From: Oceanidesulfovibrio marinus
Lineage (GTDB): Bacteria > Desulfobacterota > Desulfovibrionia > Desulfovibrionales > Desulfovibrionaceae
Assembly (NCBI RefSeq): GCF_013085545.1
Contig: NZ_CP039543.1
Coordinates: 62,001-126,000 of the forward strand
DNA length: 64,000 nt
Reading direction: 5' to 3'
Positions 36,308-45,351 of the stretch are shown one piece after another (position 1 is the first letter of the stretch; every line of letters starts with the position of its first letter). Made by a program: the position numbers and the translations under genes. The notes beneath the pieces were generated by a model. The model was given only the letters and a program-made list of their open reading frames with translations, searched no databases and was not told the origin of the DNA.

Positions 36308-37018
36308 ATGACTACGCACGCAACGCCGTACCGACGCCGCCGGTTCGTGGACGCGCCGCTCACGTTTGTCCAGGCCTGGGTGGACCGCTTCCCCTTTCTC
36401 GGTGGTCCGGCCGTGCCGCTGCCGGAGTGGCGGCGGGAGATCATGCTCGCCAACCGAGCCATGCTGGACGAGGCGGACGAATACCTGCTGATCACGGAGG
36501 ACGCCGCCCTGGCGTACGACCTGGGCGCGCGGCGCATCGACCCCTGGCCGCTGTGGCTGAACCTCTGCGAGCACCTCGGCCTGGACGTGCGCTGGCACGG
36601 ACGCAACAACGCGCCGCTCGGCGCGTGCATGGACCTCTGCCGCGTCTACCTGGCGCTGCACAAATCACGAATGGTCTGGCTGGATACGGACGCCCGGCTG
36701 CGCGCCAGGCCGCGTTTCGACATGCGCGAGGGCCGGCCCCATCTCTTTGACCGCGGTCCGCTCGCGGCGTTCTACTCCGGTATCCAGAGCCCGGCCATGT
36801 CAGCCTTCTGGCAGTCGTGCCTGCAGGCCCTGGCCGGCGGTGTGGAGCAGGGGACGTGGCTGTCCGTTGCGCTCAACCTGGGCGCGCTGCACCCCGACGA
36901 GCCGCTGCCGGAGTTCCCCGGCGAGTATGTGGTCCACCACTTTCGCGGCAGCGGCGTGCGCCGCTGGCGGGCACGGGCAACTTCCAGACGCGAAGGAGCA
37001 TACCAATGCAGGACATGA
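36308..37018 (+). CDS. Phage-encoded glycosyltransferase-like protein
   Basis: The product has 236 residues. A central segment (SRMVWLDTDARLRARPRF, about 120-137) contains a DxD motif in the context typical of GT-A-fold sugar transferases. Downstream EQGTWLSVALNLG and YVVHHFRGSGVRRWR also resemble the later motifs of such enzymes. The N-terminal part (FVQAWVDRFPFLGGPAVPLP, then DEADEYLLITEDAALAYDLG) has no clear nucleotide-binding hallmark. It lies inside the structural operon between adaptor and fibre genes, so it might glycosylate virion protein or host surface sugar. The call is tentative. Confidence 0.45.
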   Translation: MTTHATPYRRRRFVDAPLTFVQAWVDRFPFLGGPAVPLPEWRREIMLANRAMLDEADEYLLITEDAALAYDLGARRIDPWPLWLNLCEHLGLDVRWHGRNNAPLGACMDLCRVYLALHKSRMVWLDTDARLRARPRFDMREGRPHLFDRGPLAAFYSGIQSPAMSAFWQSCLQALAGGVEQGTWLSVALNLGALHPDEPLPEFPGEYVVHHFRGSGVRRWRARATSRREGAYQCRT

Positions 37019-37362
37019 TTGAGGAGTACCGCGGCGATCTCTGGGAATGGGAGATCGTTGTGAGCGCGTATGACGAGGACACGCGCGAGGAAACGCCAGT
37101 GGACCTGACCAGCGCCACGCTGCTGGCCACCATCAAGCGCCGGCTGGACGATGCGGACGAAGACGCCATGCTCACGGTCGAAGTGTCTGCCCATACCAAC
37201 GCCTCGGGCGGGGTCAGCGCACTGCGTTTCGAGTCGGAGAAGACCATCGGCGTGGAGCCGGGCGAGTACCTGGCCGACGTGCGGTTGCTGCCCGGACCGC
37301 ATGTGCTGTGGCGCGGCGCGGTTCTGGTGAAGGAGCCGGTGACCAGGAGGGCGGAGCGATGA
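37006..37362 (+). CDS. Small phage baseplate/fibre-region protein
   Basis: The product has 118 residues from the ATG at 37006, with AAGGAG upstream, overlapping the previous gene by 13 bases. It appears to be a small beta-sandwich (WEWEIVVSAYDEDTREETPV, DLTSATLLATIKRR, GVEPGEYLADVRLLPG), similar in feel to BppU N-terminal-type or tail-associated Ig-like domains. The stop overlaps the fibre gene start in ATGA. Likely structural; no firm family. Confidence 0.6.
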   Translation: MQDMIEEYRGDLWEWEIVVSAYDEDTREETPVDLTSATLLATIKRRLDDADEDAMLTVEVSAHTNASGGVSALRFESEKTIGVEPGEYLADVRLLPGPHVLWRGAVLVKEPVTRRAER

Positions 37363-39302
37363 GCGCGCAGATTCATGCCACGGTGGTGCGGCGGGCCTTC
37401 CACGTGCGCTTTGACAAGCTGGTGCGCGTGAGCGTGTACCAGAGCGGGGAGGGCGGCGTGGCGGACCACGGCCTGCTGCTGGGCCTGGGGGACGACGACC
37501 ATCCGCACTACCACACGGACAGCCGTGGGGACGTGCGCTACTACCGGAAGGAAGCGGTGGACATCGCCCTGAGTGGCAAGGCCAATGCAGGGCATACGCA
37601 CGCGCAGCTTCACGCCCACGCCAACCGCGCGACCCTGGACGCCATTCCCGGCCACGATGCTGCACAGACCGGGCAGGTGCTCCGGCGTTCCGCCGCCGGG
37701 CTGGAGTGGGGCGATGCTGGGCAGTTCGCCGGCGGGGGCGACATGCTCGCCTCGGTCTACGACGTTGATGGCGACGGCATTGTGGATGCGGCGGCTTCCG
37801 TTCCCTGGAACGGCGTGACGGATACGCCTTCGGCCTTTCCTCCAGCCGCGCACAGTCACGACGGCGACTATGACGCCCTGGGCTCGGCCACGGCAGCCGT
37901 AGCCGCACACGAGTCTCGGGAGAACAACCCCCATGCCGTGACGGCGGCGCAGGTTGGTGCGGATCCGGCCGGGGAGGCTGCGTCGCAACGCGCGGCGCAT
38001 GAAACCGCCTACGATCATGACGCTTACGACGCCCATTTGGCGGACACTGACAACCCGCATGCCGTGACCGCTGCCCTGGCCGGGGCGGACCCGGCAGGCG
38101 AAGCGACGACTCAGAGGGCTGCGCACGAAGCGGCGTATGACCACACGCTGATCGGGACCGGCGGCGGAGCCACCGACCATGGCGCGTTGTCCGGTCTGGA
38201 AGATGACGACCATCCCCAGTACCACACCGATGCCCGCGGGGATGCACGCTATGAGCGGATCGACGCCACTATCCTGCGGACAACAGACCTTGCCGGGCCC
38301 GGAGCCGCGGAGACGGCAGCGCGGTCCGACCATGATCACGACGGGAGTTATGACCCGGCAGGGGAGGCCTCCTCTGCTGTGGCGTTGCACAAGACAGAGC
38401 CGAACGCCCATACGGCGGCGAGCATCGGCTACGACAACGGCTCTTCCGGCGCCGGGGGGACAAACGTCCAGGCCGCCATGGACGAGGTGGCCGGAATTGC
38501 CGCGCTGGCCTACAACAGCCGCGTTCCTTCCGGCGGCAGCGTGGGTGACATGCTCGTGCGCCAGAGCGACGGCGCCGCGGGCTGGCAAGCGCCTGCGGCT
38601 GGGGGCGCGGGCTACATTAACGGTCTGGCGCGGCGTCCGCAGTTCAAGCGCACCGGCCCCACGGAGATCACCCTGGCAGGCGGCTGCGCCTACGAGATCG
38701 GCGGCGTCATCGCGTTCACATCAGCGGACATCGTCTACACCATGACCGGCCTGTCCTCCTCGACTGCCGAATGGCAGTATCTCTACATCAAGAGCGGAGC
38801 GGCTGGCACGCTCACTTCTGCCGATTTCGTGAACTCCGCCACTGCGCCCGTATGGGATGCGAGCAGGCAGGGGTGGTACGACGCGAGCGGCAATCGGTGT
38901 ATATTTGCCGTGTACACTGTAGGGGATGGAGCCATCTATGCCTTTGTGTATGCCAACGGCTTGGTCACCTATCAAAACGAGTTTGCCACGAATATATCCG
39001 GAACAGACCTGGATATGACATATGTGGTGGTCCAATGGACAGCACCTGCATTTTGCCGGACAGTATTCGGTACATTTCAGAATGGGGGCTACGGAAACAA
39101 TTCTGCTACACTTTTTTATAGAACGGCAGGAGAAACAGGAAGCGGAGTGCGTATATCATTCTCAACAGGAAACGGATACGGAATGGAAGTGGTACGCGTT
39201 CCTGTTAACGCCGATCTGCAGGGTGAAATTGTGCACAACACGAACGATGGCAATCTGGCCTGGGTGTATAACACTGGATGGTTCTTACCGGAGGGAATGT
39301 GA
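37359..39302 (+). CDS. Phage tail fibre protein
   Basis: The product has 647 residues from the ATG at 37359. It carries tail-fibre repeats: DHGLLLGLGDDDHPHYHTDS near the start and DHGALSGLEDDDHPQYHTDA later. Repeats ending NNPHAVTAAQVGADPAGEAA and DNPHAVTAALAGADPAGEAT lie between, as does a GQVLRRSAAGLEWGDAG motif. The His- and Asp-rich repeats suit metal-stabilised trimeric shafts. The C-terminal part (from about 470) is a distinct domain, and its DNA (about 38.9-39.3 kb) is less GC-rich with different codon use, as expected for a swapped receptor-binding tip. It should recognise the host surface. Confidence 0.85.
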   Translation: MSAQIHATVVRRAFHVRFDKLVRVSVYQSGEGGVADHGLLLGLGDDDHPHYHTDSRGDVRYYRKEAVDIALSGKANAGHTHAQLHAHANRATLDAIPGHDAAQTGQVLRRSAAGLEWGDAGQFAGGGDMLASVYDVDGDGIVDAAASVPWNGVTDTPSAFPPAAHSHDGDYDALGSATAAVAAHESRENNPHAVTAAQVGADPAGEAASQRAAHETAYDHDAYDAHLADTDNPHAVTAALAGADPAGEATTQRAAHEAAYDHTLIGTGGGATDHGALSGLEDDDHPQYHTDARGDARYERIDATILRTTDLAGPGAAETAARSDHDHDGSYDPAGEASSAVALHKTEPNAHTAASIGYDNGSSGAGGTNVQAAMDEVAGIAALAYNSRVPSGGSVGDMLVRQSDGAAGWQAPAAGGAGYINGLARRPQFKRTGPTEITLAGGCAYEIGGVIAFTSADIVYTMTGLSSSTAEWQYLYIKSGAAGTLTSADFVNSATAPVWDASRQGWYDASGNRCIFAVYTVGDGAIYAFVYANGLVTYQNEFATNISGTDLDMTYVVVQWTAPAFCRTVFGTFQNGGYGNNSATLFYRTAGETGSGVRISFSTGNGYGMEVVRVPVNADLQGEIVHNTNDGNLAWVYNTGWFLPEGM

Positions 39303-39721
39303 TGCAATACCACATCATATATGACGCAGACGGCGTAATCCGCAGCCAGATCGGCGACACGGGGGACGGCCAAGCCGAGGCGCATTGTGCGTGCGTGCTT
39401 GCCAAGTATCCGGGCGGCGGCGTGCTCATCGTCAATGCCCCGGCCGATGCAAACACACAGATGGTGGTGGACGGTCAGCTTGTCGACAGACTGAAAGAGG
39501 CGCGGCTCCTGGGCACGGCAGAGTTCCAGGCGCGGTTTACCGATACCGAGAAAGCCCAGCTCATGACCACGCCGGAGCTGATTCCGCTGGCCATATCCGT
39601 GCTCACCGCGTCCAACGGCGTGGACGTGACCGATGCCACTGCCGCACAGGCCCGCACCGCGCTGGAAAGCGCCGGGTGGAGCGCCGAGCGGCTCGACGCC
39701 ATCTTCGCACCGCCGGTCTGA
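39302..39721 (+). CDS. Phage tail fibre-associated (assembly or chaperone-like) protein
   Basis: The product has 139 residues from the ATG at 39302, which overlaps the fibre stop (TGATG). The N-terminal half is a small beta-rich unit (MQYHIIYDADGVIRSQIGDT). The C-terminal half is helical (FTDTEKAQLMTTPELIPLAI, TAAQARTALESAGWSAERLD). Genes in this position are commonly fibre assembly factors. It is the last phage gene of the cluster. Confidence 0.5.
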   Translation: MQYHIIYDADGVIRSQIGDTGDGQAEAHCACVLAKYPGGGVLIVNAPADANTQMVVDGQLVDRLKEARLLGTAEFQARFTDTEKAQLMTTPELIPLAISVLTASNGVDVTDATAAQARTALESAGWSAERLDAIFAPPV

Positions 39722-39807
39722 CAGCTCTCGCGGCGGTGCCCGTACAATGGTGCCGTTGTTTTTCCCAGGCAAACACGGCGCCTGCCCGGCTGGAGTGTGG
39801 CGATTCG

Positions 39808-40344
39808 CTACCCGCCCTGTCCGAGCACGGCGCCGTGCACTTTCCAGCGGCCATCCTCCTTGTGCAGCGTCACCAGGTTGTCCAACGTCACGATGCGCGT
39901 CGGCGAGTCGCGATACACGTACTCGATCTGCCCGCCCAGATAGACCACGGCGTCCGGGCCGTGTTGCGAGACGAGCCTGGCGGTGACGCGGGCTGTGTTC
40001 ACGCGCATCAGCCCGGCGTCCTCCTCCAGCACGCTGTCGCGGAACATTTTCATGAGCAGGGGCCGGGCGTTGAAATCGCGCTCTTCCGGGGTGATGTGCT
40101 CCACGCCGTCCGGCCGGAGGTCGAAGTACTGCAGCGCCATGGGGTGGTTGTTGACGTAGTGGTGGACGAAGAGCTTGGCTGTTGCCTCCGGACCTGGAGA
40201 GCCGCATCCGGCCAGGGCGGCCGTCAGCAGGAGCAGCGCCAGCCATCGGACCGGCAGCAGGATCGAGCAGGAAAGAATGCCGCGGCAGGAACGCGGCCGC
40301 GTATTGGATACGTGTGTTGATGCGAATGGAATGGTGCCAGCCAT
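39808..40344 (-). CDS. Hypothetical lipoprotein
   Basis: The product has 178 residues from the ATG at 40344 (GGGGGGAAG upstream). The first 30 residues are polar, followed by a lipoprotein signal (LLLLTAALAGC, lipobox Cys near 47). The mature part looks like an NTF2/SnoaL-type alpha-beta barrel (ATAKLFVHHYVNNHPMALQY, TRIVTLDNLVTLHKEDGRWK, VHGAVL), a fold that often serves as a binding module. It lies at the border of phage and host genes and is convergent with the phage cluster. Function is unknown. Confidence 0.7.
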   Translation of the reverse strand: MAGTIPFASTHVSNTRPRSCRGILSCSILLPVRWLALLLLTAALAGCGSPGPEATAKLFVHHYVNNHPMALQYFDLRPDGVEHITPEERDFNARPLLMKMFRDSVLEEDAGLMRVNTARVTARLVSQHGPDAVVYLGGQIEYVYRDSPTRIVTLDNLVTLHKEDGRWKVHGAVLGQGG

Positions 40345-40544
40345 GGCGCTTCCCCCCGGAAGGTTAGGATACGTATGCGGAGCGGAAGCCGGCGCGCATG
40401 GCCCGGCGCTCCGCCGCAGAGGCGTTGCCATCGGAATACGAGTCGTATCATCCTAACGGAACAGGGAGCGAGGGCAAGGGGGCAGGGCAGTTTTCCGGTG
40501 TCTTTTCGATCCGGAGACTGCACCGGGCACCGGCGTTGTCTCCG

Positions 40545-40588
40545 AAGAAAAGCGTCGCCCTCGGATATCTGTCATCCGGGAGCGACGC
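40545..40588 (-). terminator. Rho-independent terminator of the opgGH operon
   Basis: On the minus strand a 15-bp stem with one mismatch (arms 40552-40566 and 40574-40588, outer GCGTCGC/GCGACGC) is followed by CTTTTCTTC. It lies about 55 bases after the opgH stop at 40643. Confidence 0.75.
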
Positions 40589-40642
40589 CTAGTGGTTGTG
40601 TGGAAGTAGGCCGCGTTGCGGAAAAGGCGATTCGCCCTGCCG

Positions 40643-43066
40643 CTACTCGGTTACAATGCCCCAGCGTTTGGCCAGCAGGTCCCTCGGCAGGGTCCAGACC
40701 TGCCGGTGCAGGTCGGACAGCGCGCGCGGGTCATACAACAGCGCTTTCTTCTGGAACGGCGTCAGGGATTCCGGACCGTTCTCCAGCGCCTTGGCCACGA
40801 ACTCGTCCCGCTCTGCGCAGACTGAGGGATTCAGCTGCTTGGAGCCGTTGAGCTGACGCAGATGGAGGCCGCATGTGGCCGGGTCCACCACGGCCAGGGC
40901 AAAGCCGCGGCCATTGGGTATGGACAGCGGCCGCCTGGCGGCAACGTTGCGCTCGTACGCCTCGGCGGTCTCCACCAGCTCGCGCGGCGGGTCCACCTCC
41001 TCAGGCGTTCTCAGAAAGCCCATGCGGTACATGGCCCTGCCCAGGCTGGGCTTGCTCGTCCACACCGAGATGGGGATGGAGAGCACGATGGGCATGAAGA
41101 TGGGCGAGACCCACCAGAAGAATTCCCGGTTGAGCAGGAACAGGGCAAAGCCCCACAGCGCAGCCAGGATGGTGCCGCCCAGATGGGAACGCACGGCCTC
41201 GCCCCACGTGGTGGGCGCGTCCTCGCGTTGTTGGCTCAGCCAATGGGTCTCGAAGCCGAGCAGGGTGGCGAACACGAACTTGCTGTGGAAGAGCATGCGC
41301 GTGGGGGCGAGCAGGGTGGAGGTCAGGACCTCGATGAAGATGCTGATGGGCAGGCGGAAGAAGCCGCCGAACCCCTTGCTGCGGCCCTTGATGACCACGA
41401 GCATGAAGACCAGGATCTTGGGCATGAAGAGCAGCACGCCCGTGGTGGCCAGCAGGCTGAGCGCCCACCATGGCTCCCAGCTTGGCCACTGGGGAAAGAG
41501 GCTTTTGGCGTTGCTGAAGTAGCTGGGCTCGGTGAACGCCTCCACAATGGCCTCGGCCGAGGATACGGCCAGGAAGAGGAACCACAGGAGGGCCGAGCCG
41601 TAGGCCATGATGCCGTTGAGGAACAGGGCGCGGTGGGCCGAGAAGATGCCGCGGGTGAAGACCAGGCGCAGGTGCTGGAGGTTGCCCTTGCACCAGCGGC
41701 GGTCGCGCGTCATCTCGGAAAGCAGGTTGGGCGGCCCCTTCTCGTAGCTGCCGGGCAGATCGTACGCCAGCCAGACCTCGTAGCCGGCCCGGCGCATCAG
41801 CGCGGACTCCACGAAGTCGTGGCTGATGATGTCGCCGCCCATGGGCGGCCGTCCGGACAGACGGCCCAGGCCGCAGTGGCGGATAAAGGGCCGCACCCGG
41901 ATAAAGGCGTTGTGGCCCCAGTACGGCGCATCGCCCAGCAGCCAGTAGTGCAGGCCGGCCGTGAACACCGGGCCGTACAGCCGGGCCGCGAACTGCTGCA
42001 CCCGGCCGAGGAAGGTGTGCTGGTTTACGCCGGCGGGCAGGCTCTGCAGAATGCCCACGTTGCGCTTGCGCTCCATGAGCTCGACCATGCGGTTCAGGGT
42101 CTCGCCGCTCATCACGCTGTCGGCGTCCATCACCGTCATGTACGTGTAGTTCTTGCCCCAGCGGCGGCAGAAGTCCGCAACGTTGCCGCTCTTCTTTTTG
42201 ATGTTGGTGCGGCGGCGGCGGTAGAAGATACGGTCCTCGGCGTCCAGCTGGCGCACCAACCTAGCCCAGGCCGCTTCCTCCTCCACCCAGGCGTCGGGGT
42301 TCTGTGTGTCGCTCAGCAGGTAGATGTCGTAGCTGGCCAGGCGCCCCGTGCGCTCTATGGAGTTATAGACCGCCTCGATTCCGGCGCAGACAAGGTTCAT
42401 GTCCTCGTTGTAGACCGGGAAGACCAGGGCGGTGCGCACATCGTCGCGCACGGGGTTGTCCGTGGGCCGTGGCCTGGTGATGGCGAAGCGGTCCGTGCCG
42501 CGTATCAGAACGCCGAGCCCGGCGATGGCGGTCCAGAAGCCCAGGGATATCCAGGCGAAAAGTATGGCGAAGACGCCGATGAGCACCATCTCCAGATAGG
42601 TGCTGCCCTGGTGCGGCAGCACGGTGGCCATGCGCCAGGCGGCCACGGCCGTGAGCCCTGTGATGAGCAGGGTGAGGGCCACGCGGCGGTGTCTGGACGC
42701 CTTGACCCACCGTTGCTTCATGCGCTTGCGCGGCATGCGCGCCAGCCAGGGGCGGTTGTTGCAGCGCTCTGGCGCCATGGAGAGGCGCGAGATGGGCGGT
42801 TGGGCGCAGGGCCACGACTCCGTGGCCGGGCCCACGCCTTCCTCGAAGAGCTCCTGCATGGCCGCCGGTCCGGGCTCGTCCTCGTCCGGGTGCATGGCGC
42901 GGACAACACGCAGGGCGCGCTCCAGCCGTTCGCTCTCGGCCAGGGGCAGGCGCCGTAGATACGACATCAGACGCGCGCCGGCGGCTTCCTTTTCCCGGGA
43001 GCCGTTGCCTGCAGCGGCAGGGGTCGGCGGCGTATGCGGCTGGTTGGGTGCGACAGAGGGGGGCAT
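40643..43066 (-). CDS. opgH: Periplasmic glucan glucosyltransferase OpgH (MdoH)
   Basis: The 807-residue membrane enzyme polymerises glucose from UDP-glucose and passes the chain across the inner membrane to make osmoregulated periplasmic glucans. After a Pro-rich N-terminus come two helices (ALTLLITGLTAVAAWRMATV and LEMVLIGVFAILFAWISLGF). The cytoplasmic GT2 domain begins ALVFPVYNEDMNLV, with DADSVMSG near 312 and RDRRWCKGNLQHLR as the QxxRW-like motif. Further helices follow (AYGSALLWFLFLAVSSAEAI, WWALSLLATTGVLLFMPKIL, AALWGFALFLLNREFFWWVS). The size is like known OpgH. The start lies 8 bases after the opgG stop, with GGAG upstream. A terminator follows. Confidence 0.95.
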   Translation of the reverse strand: MPPSVAPNQPHTPPTPAAAGNGSREKEAAGARLMSYLRRLPLAESERLERALRVVRAMHPDEDEPGPAAMQELFEEGVGPATESWPCAQPPISRLSMAPERCNNRPWLARMPRKRMKQRWVKASRHRRVALTLLITGLTAVAAWRMATVLPHQGSTYLEMVLIGVFAILFAWISLGFWTAIAGLGVLIRGTDRFAITRPRPTDNPVRDDVRTALVFPVYNEDMNLVCAGIEAVYNSIERTGRLASYDIYLLSDTQNPDAWVEEEAAWARLVRQLDAEDRIFYRRRRTNIKKKSGNVADFCRRWGKNYTYMTVMDADSVMSGETLNRMVELMERKRNVGILQSLPAGVNQHTFLGRVQQFAARLYGPVFTAGLHYWLLGDAPYWGHNAFIRVRPFIRHCGLGRLSGRPPMGGDIISHDFVESALMRRAGYEVWLAYDLPGSYEKGPPNLLSEMTRDRRWCKGNLQHLRLVFTRGIFSAHRALFLNGIMAYGSALLWFLFLAVSSAEAIVEAFTEPSYFSNAKSLFPQWPSWEPWWALSLLATTGVLLFMPKILVFMLVVIKGRSKGFGGFFRLPISIFIEVLTSTLLAPTRMLFHSKFVFATLLGFETHWLSQQREDAPTTWGEAVRSHLGGTILAALWGFALFLLNREFFWWVSPIFMPIVLSIPISVWTSKPSLGRAMYRMGFLRTPEEVDPPRELVETAEAYERNVAARRPLSIPNGRGFALAVVDPATCGLHLRQLNGSKQLNPSVCAERDEFVAKALENGPESLTPFQKKALLYDPRALSDLHRQVWTLPRDLLAKRWGIVTE

Positions 43067-43074
43067 GGTGCGGA

Positions 43075-44709
43075 CTACTCCTGAAGCTCGGGTTTGAAAG
43101 TGTAGCTCCAGGTCTCGCTCAGCACGTCATCCTTGTGGCGCAGGAAGGCGCGTAGCTCGATGGGGCCCTCCTTGTCGGGCAGCATGCGCTCCAGGGTGGA
43201 CTTGCTGGCAAAGCGGACCTTGAAGGAGAGACGCCAGCCCTTGGTCTCCGGGTTGGGGAAGACCTGCTGCTCCAGGAGCTCGGCGCCTTGGCCTACATCC
43301 ACATTGGCGGAGAGCTCTTCTTCGTCCGGATCGATCTTGGCCAGGGTCTCGCCGCCAAAGTCCACAACAAAGATGTAGACCTCACCGTCCTGCTCCTCCT
43401 TCGCGTCCTCCTGCTTGTGCACACGGCCAACGCGGGTGGAGGTGACGTAGCCGCCGGGCGAGAGCTCGGCCGGGTCGCCCATCCAGCGCATGCGGTACTC
43501 GAAGGCCAGGGGCTGGTCATCGGTGGGCAGGGTGTCCGGGGTCCAGTAAGCCACGATGTTGTCGTGAATCTCCTGGTCCGAAGGAATCTGCACCAGCTCC
43601 ATGTGGCCGTTGCCCCAGGCGCCGATGGGCTCGATCCACACGCTGGGCCGTTGCTCGTAGTGCGCTTCCAGATCCTCGTAGTCGTGGAAGTTGCGGTCGC
43701 GCTGCAGCACGCCGAAGCCTTGCACGTCATTGGCCTCGAAGCTGGAGAGCTGCAGGGTGCGCAGGTTCTGCAGCGGCCGCCAGAGCCACTCGCCGTTGGC
43801 CAGGTTGACCAGCAGGCCGTCGGAGTCGTGCACCTCGGGCCGCCAGCCCATGCGCGGGCTGGGCAGGCTGTTCTCGCCATAGAAGAACATGCTCGTCAGC
43901 GGCGCAAAGCCAAGCTTTTCCACAGGATTGCGCAGGAAGATGCGCGCCGCCACGTCGACCTGCGTGGTGGTGCCCGGCCAGACGCGGAAGGCGTACGCCC
44001 CGGTCAGGCTCTGGCTGTCCAGCAGGGCGTAGATGACGAGGTCCTTGTCCTTGCGATTCGGCTTGACGATCCAGAACTTGCGGAACCAGGGAAACTCCTC
44101 GCCCTTGGGCAGCGCCGTATCCACGGCCAGGCCGCGGGCCGAGATGCCGTAGTTCTGGCCCTTGCCCACGGCGCGGAAGTAGCTGGCGCCCAGGAAGACC
44201 AGGAACTCGTCGAAGTACTTGCGCGTGTTGATGGGGGCGTGGATGCGGAAGCCGGCGGCGCCGATCACCTCGGGAAGCTGCTCGCCCAGGGTGCGGTTGC
44301 GGCCATAGGTGAACATGGACTTCTCCACCGGCAGCTCCTCTGCCTTGCCGTTGTCCACGATGTTGATGGAGACAGTGTTCTGATAGAGGAAGCCGGGGTG
44401 GAAGAGCTGCACTTCAAAGGGCAGCTTCTGCTTCCGCCACAGGGACTTCTCCGGATCGAAACGGATATCCCGCCAGGCATCGTAGTCCAGGGGGCTGAAC
44501 GGTTCCGGCAGGGGCGCGGCCTCCACGTATGGGTTCTTGCTCAGTTCCTGTGCCAGGTCGATGACCGAGTTGTACGAAAATTCCTGGTTCGCGGAGGCAA
44601 TGCCGGAACCGAGCAGGCTGGTCCCGGGAATCGCCAGGATCAGGGCCGCGAGCAGGGTGCTCGCGCCAATGAGGGCAGGCCCGATGGACAGTCGGCTGTG
44701 CTGCTTCAT
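43075..44709 (-). CDS. opgG: Periplasmic glucan biosynthesis protein OpgG (MdoG)
   Basis: The product has 544 residues from the ATG at 44709 (MKQHSRLSIGP); another ATG four codons upstream is possible, and neither has a strong ribosome-binding site. A signal peptide (GASTLLAALILAIPGTSLLG) ends near 43. Family marks include NPYVEAAPLPEPFSPLDYDA, FQVQ-like PFEVQLFHPGFLY, FLGASYFRAVGKGQNYGISA, RGLAVDTALPKGEEFPWFRK and SVWIEPIGAWGNGHMELVQI. OpgG acts in the periplasm on the branching or release of the glucan backbone made by OpgH. It is the first gene of the leftward opgGH pair. Confidence 0.95.
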   Translation of the reverse strand: MKQHSRLSIGPALIGASTLLAALILAIPGTSLLGSGIASANQEFSYNSVIDLAQELSKNPYVEAAPLPEPFSPLDYDAWRDIRFDPEKSLWRKQKLPFEVQLFHPGFLYQNTVSINIVDNGKAEELPVEKSMFTYGRNRTLGEQLPEVIGAAGFRIHAPINTRKYFDEFLVFLGASYFRAVGKGQNYGISARGLAVDTALPKGEEFPWFRKFWIVKPNRKDKDLVIYALLDSQSLTGAYAFRVWPGTTTQVDVAARIFLRNPVEKLGFAPLTSMFFYGENSLPSPRMGWRPEVHDSDGLLVNLANGEWLWRPLQNLRTLQLSSFEANDVQGFGVLQRDRNFHDYEDLEAHYEQRPSVWIEPIGAWGNGHMELVQIPSDQEIHDNIVAYWTPDTLPTDDQPLAFEYRMRWMGDPAELSPGGYVTSTRVGRVHKQEDAKEEQDGEVYIFVVDFGGETLAKIDPDEEELSANVDVGQGAELLEQQVFPNPETKGWRLSFKVRFASKSTLERMLPDKEGPIELRAFLRHKDDVLSETWSYTFKPELQE

Positions 44710-44967
44710 ATTCAATCTCAATACAATGCTGAGTTAAACGACCAGGGGCCCGGCGCAGTCGCCGGACAGGTGCGCAGCCCCGGAGTCAGGGCGGCGCCAG
44801 TCCAGAACAGATGCTTCACGCGCCGTCAGGCGGCCGGCATGTGGTTCGGACGAAGCGTTCTGTTTCGCTCAAAGCACATGCCGACCGACCGGACGGATTT
44901 TCGACGCAGTTGTCGAGAATGATGCAATATATACTGATTCAGATGGCTCGGAAAGATGAAAAACGCG

Positions 44968-45351
44968 TCATTTGTATTCGTTGGGAGCTTTCCTCGACGC
45001 CGCAAACCGCACGAGGTCGTCGTAGATGCGCTGCGTCTCTTCCACGGTCAGGTCTTCGGCAACGAGCAGGAACGGGTAGTCTTCACGGAACTTTTCAGCC
45101 CAGGGCTTGTTGGAAAGCTCGGTCCAGGCGTCCCACTCGCCGTATGTGATCACGCCGCCGCGGGTCATGAGGCTCATATGGAACGTGTCGTAGCTGTGGG
45201 GATCTTTGAGGGTCATGGGAGAGTCGTCGTATGGCCTGCGCGCCTGGATGGATGCCGTGAACCACGACCCTATGGCCAGGTCGTCGTAACAGGTCTGCGT
45301 AGGCTCTTCGGGGTAGATAGTCTCGAGTAGTGAGCGAAAATCATCAGCCAT
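44968..45351 (-). CDS. Hypothetical protein (127 aa)
   Basis: The product has 127 residues with AAGGAGGT before the ATG, a strong ribosome-binding site. It has no signal peptide or membrane helix. The sequence (TQTCYDDLAIGSWFTASIQA, PHSYDTFHMSLMTRGGVITY, LTVEETQRIYDDLVRFAASR) looks like a small soluble alpha/beta protein. No family is recognised. It lies upstream of opgG on the same strand, 258 bases away, so probably a separate unit. Confidence 0.65.
   Translation of the reverse strand: MADDFRSLLETIYPEEPTQTCYDDLAIGSWFTASIQARRPYDDSPMTLKDPHSYDTFHMSLMTRGGVITYGEWDAWTELSNKPWAEKFREDYPFLLVAEDLTVEETQRIYDDLVRFAASRKAPNEYK

Noticed and set aside
40862-42958. A 698-codon frame antisense to opgH
   Set aside because: OpgH is recognised with all glycosyltransferase motifs on the minus strand; the antisense frame is low-complexity His/Gly/Gln-rich.
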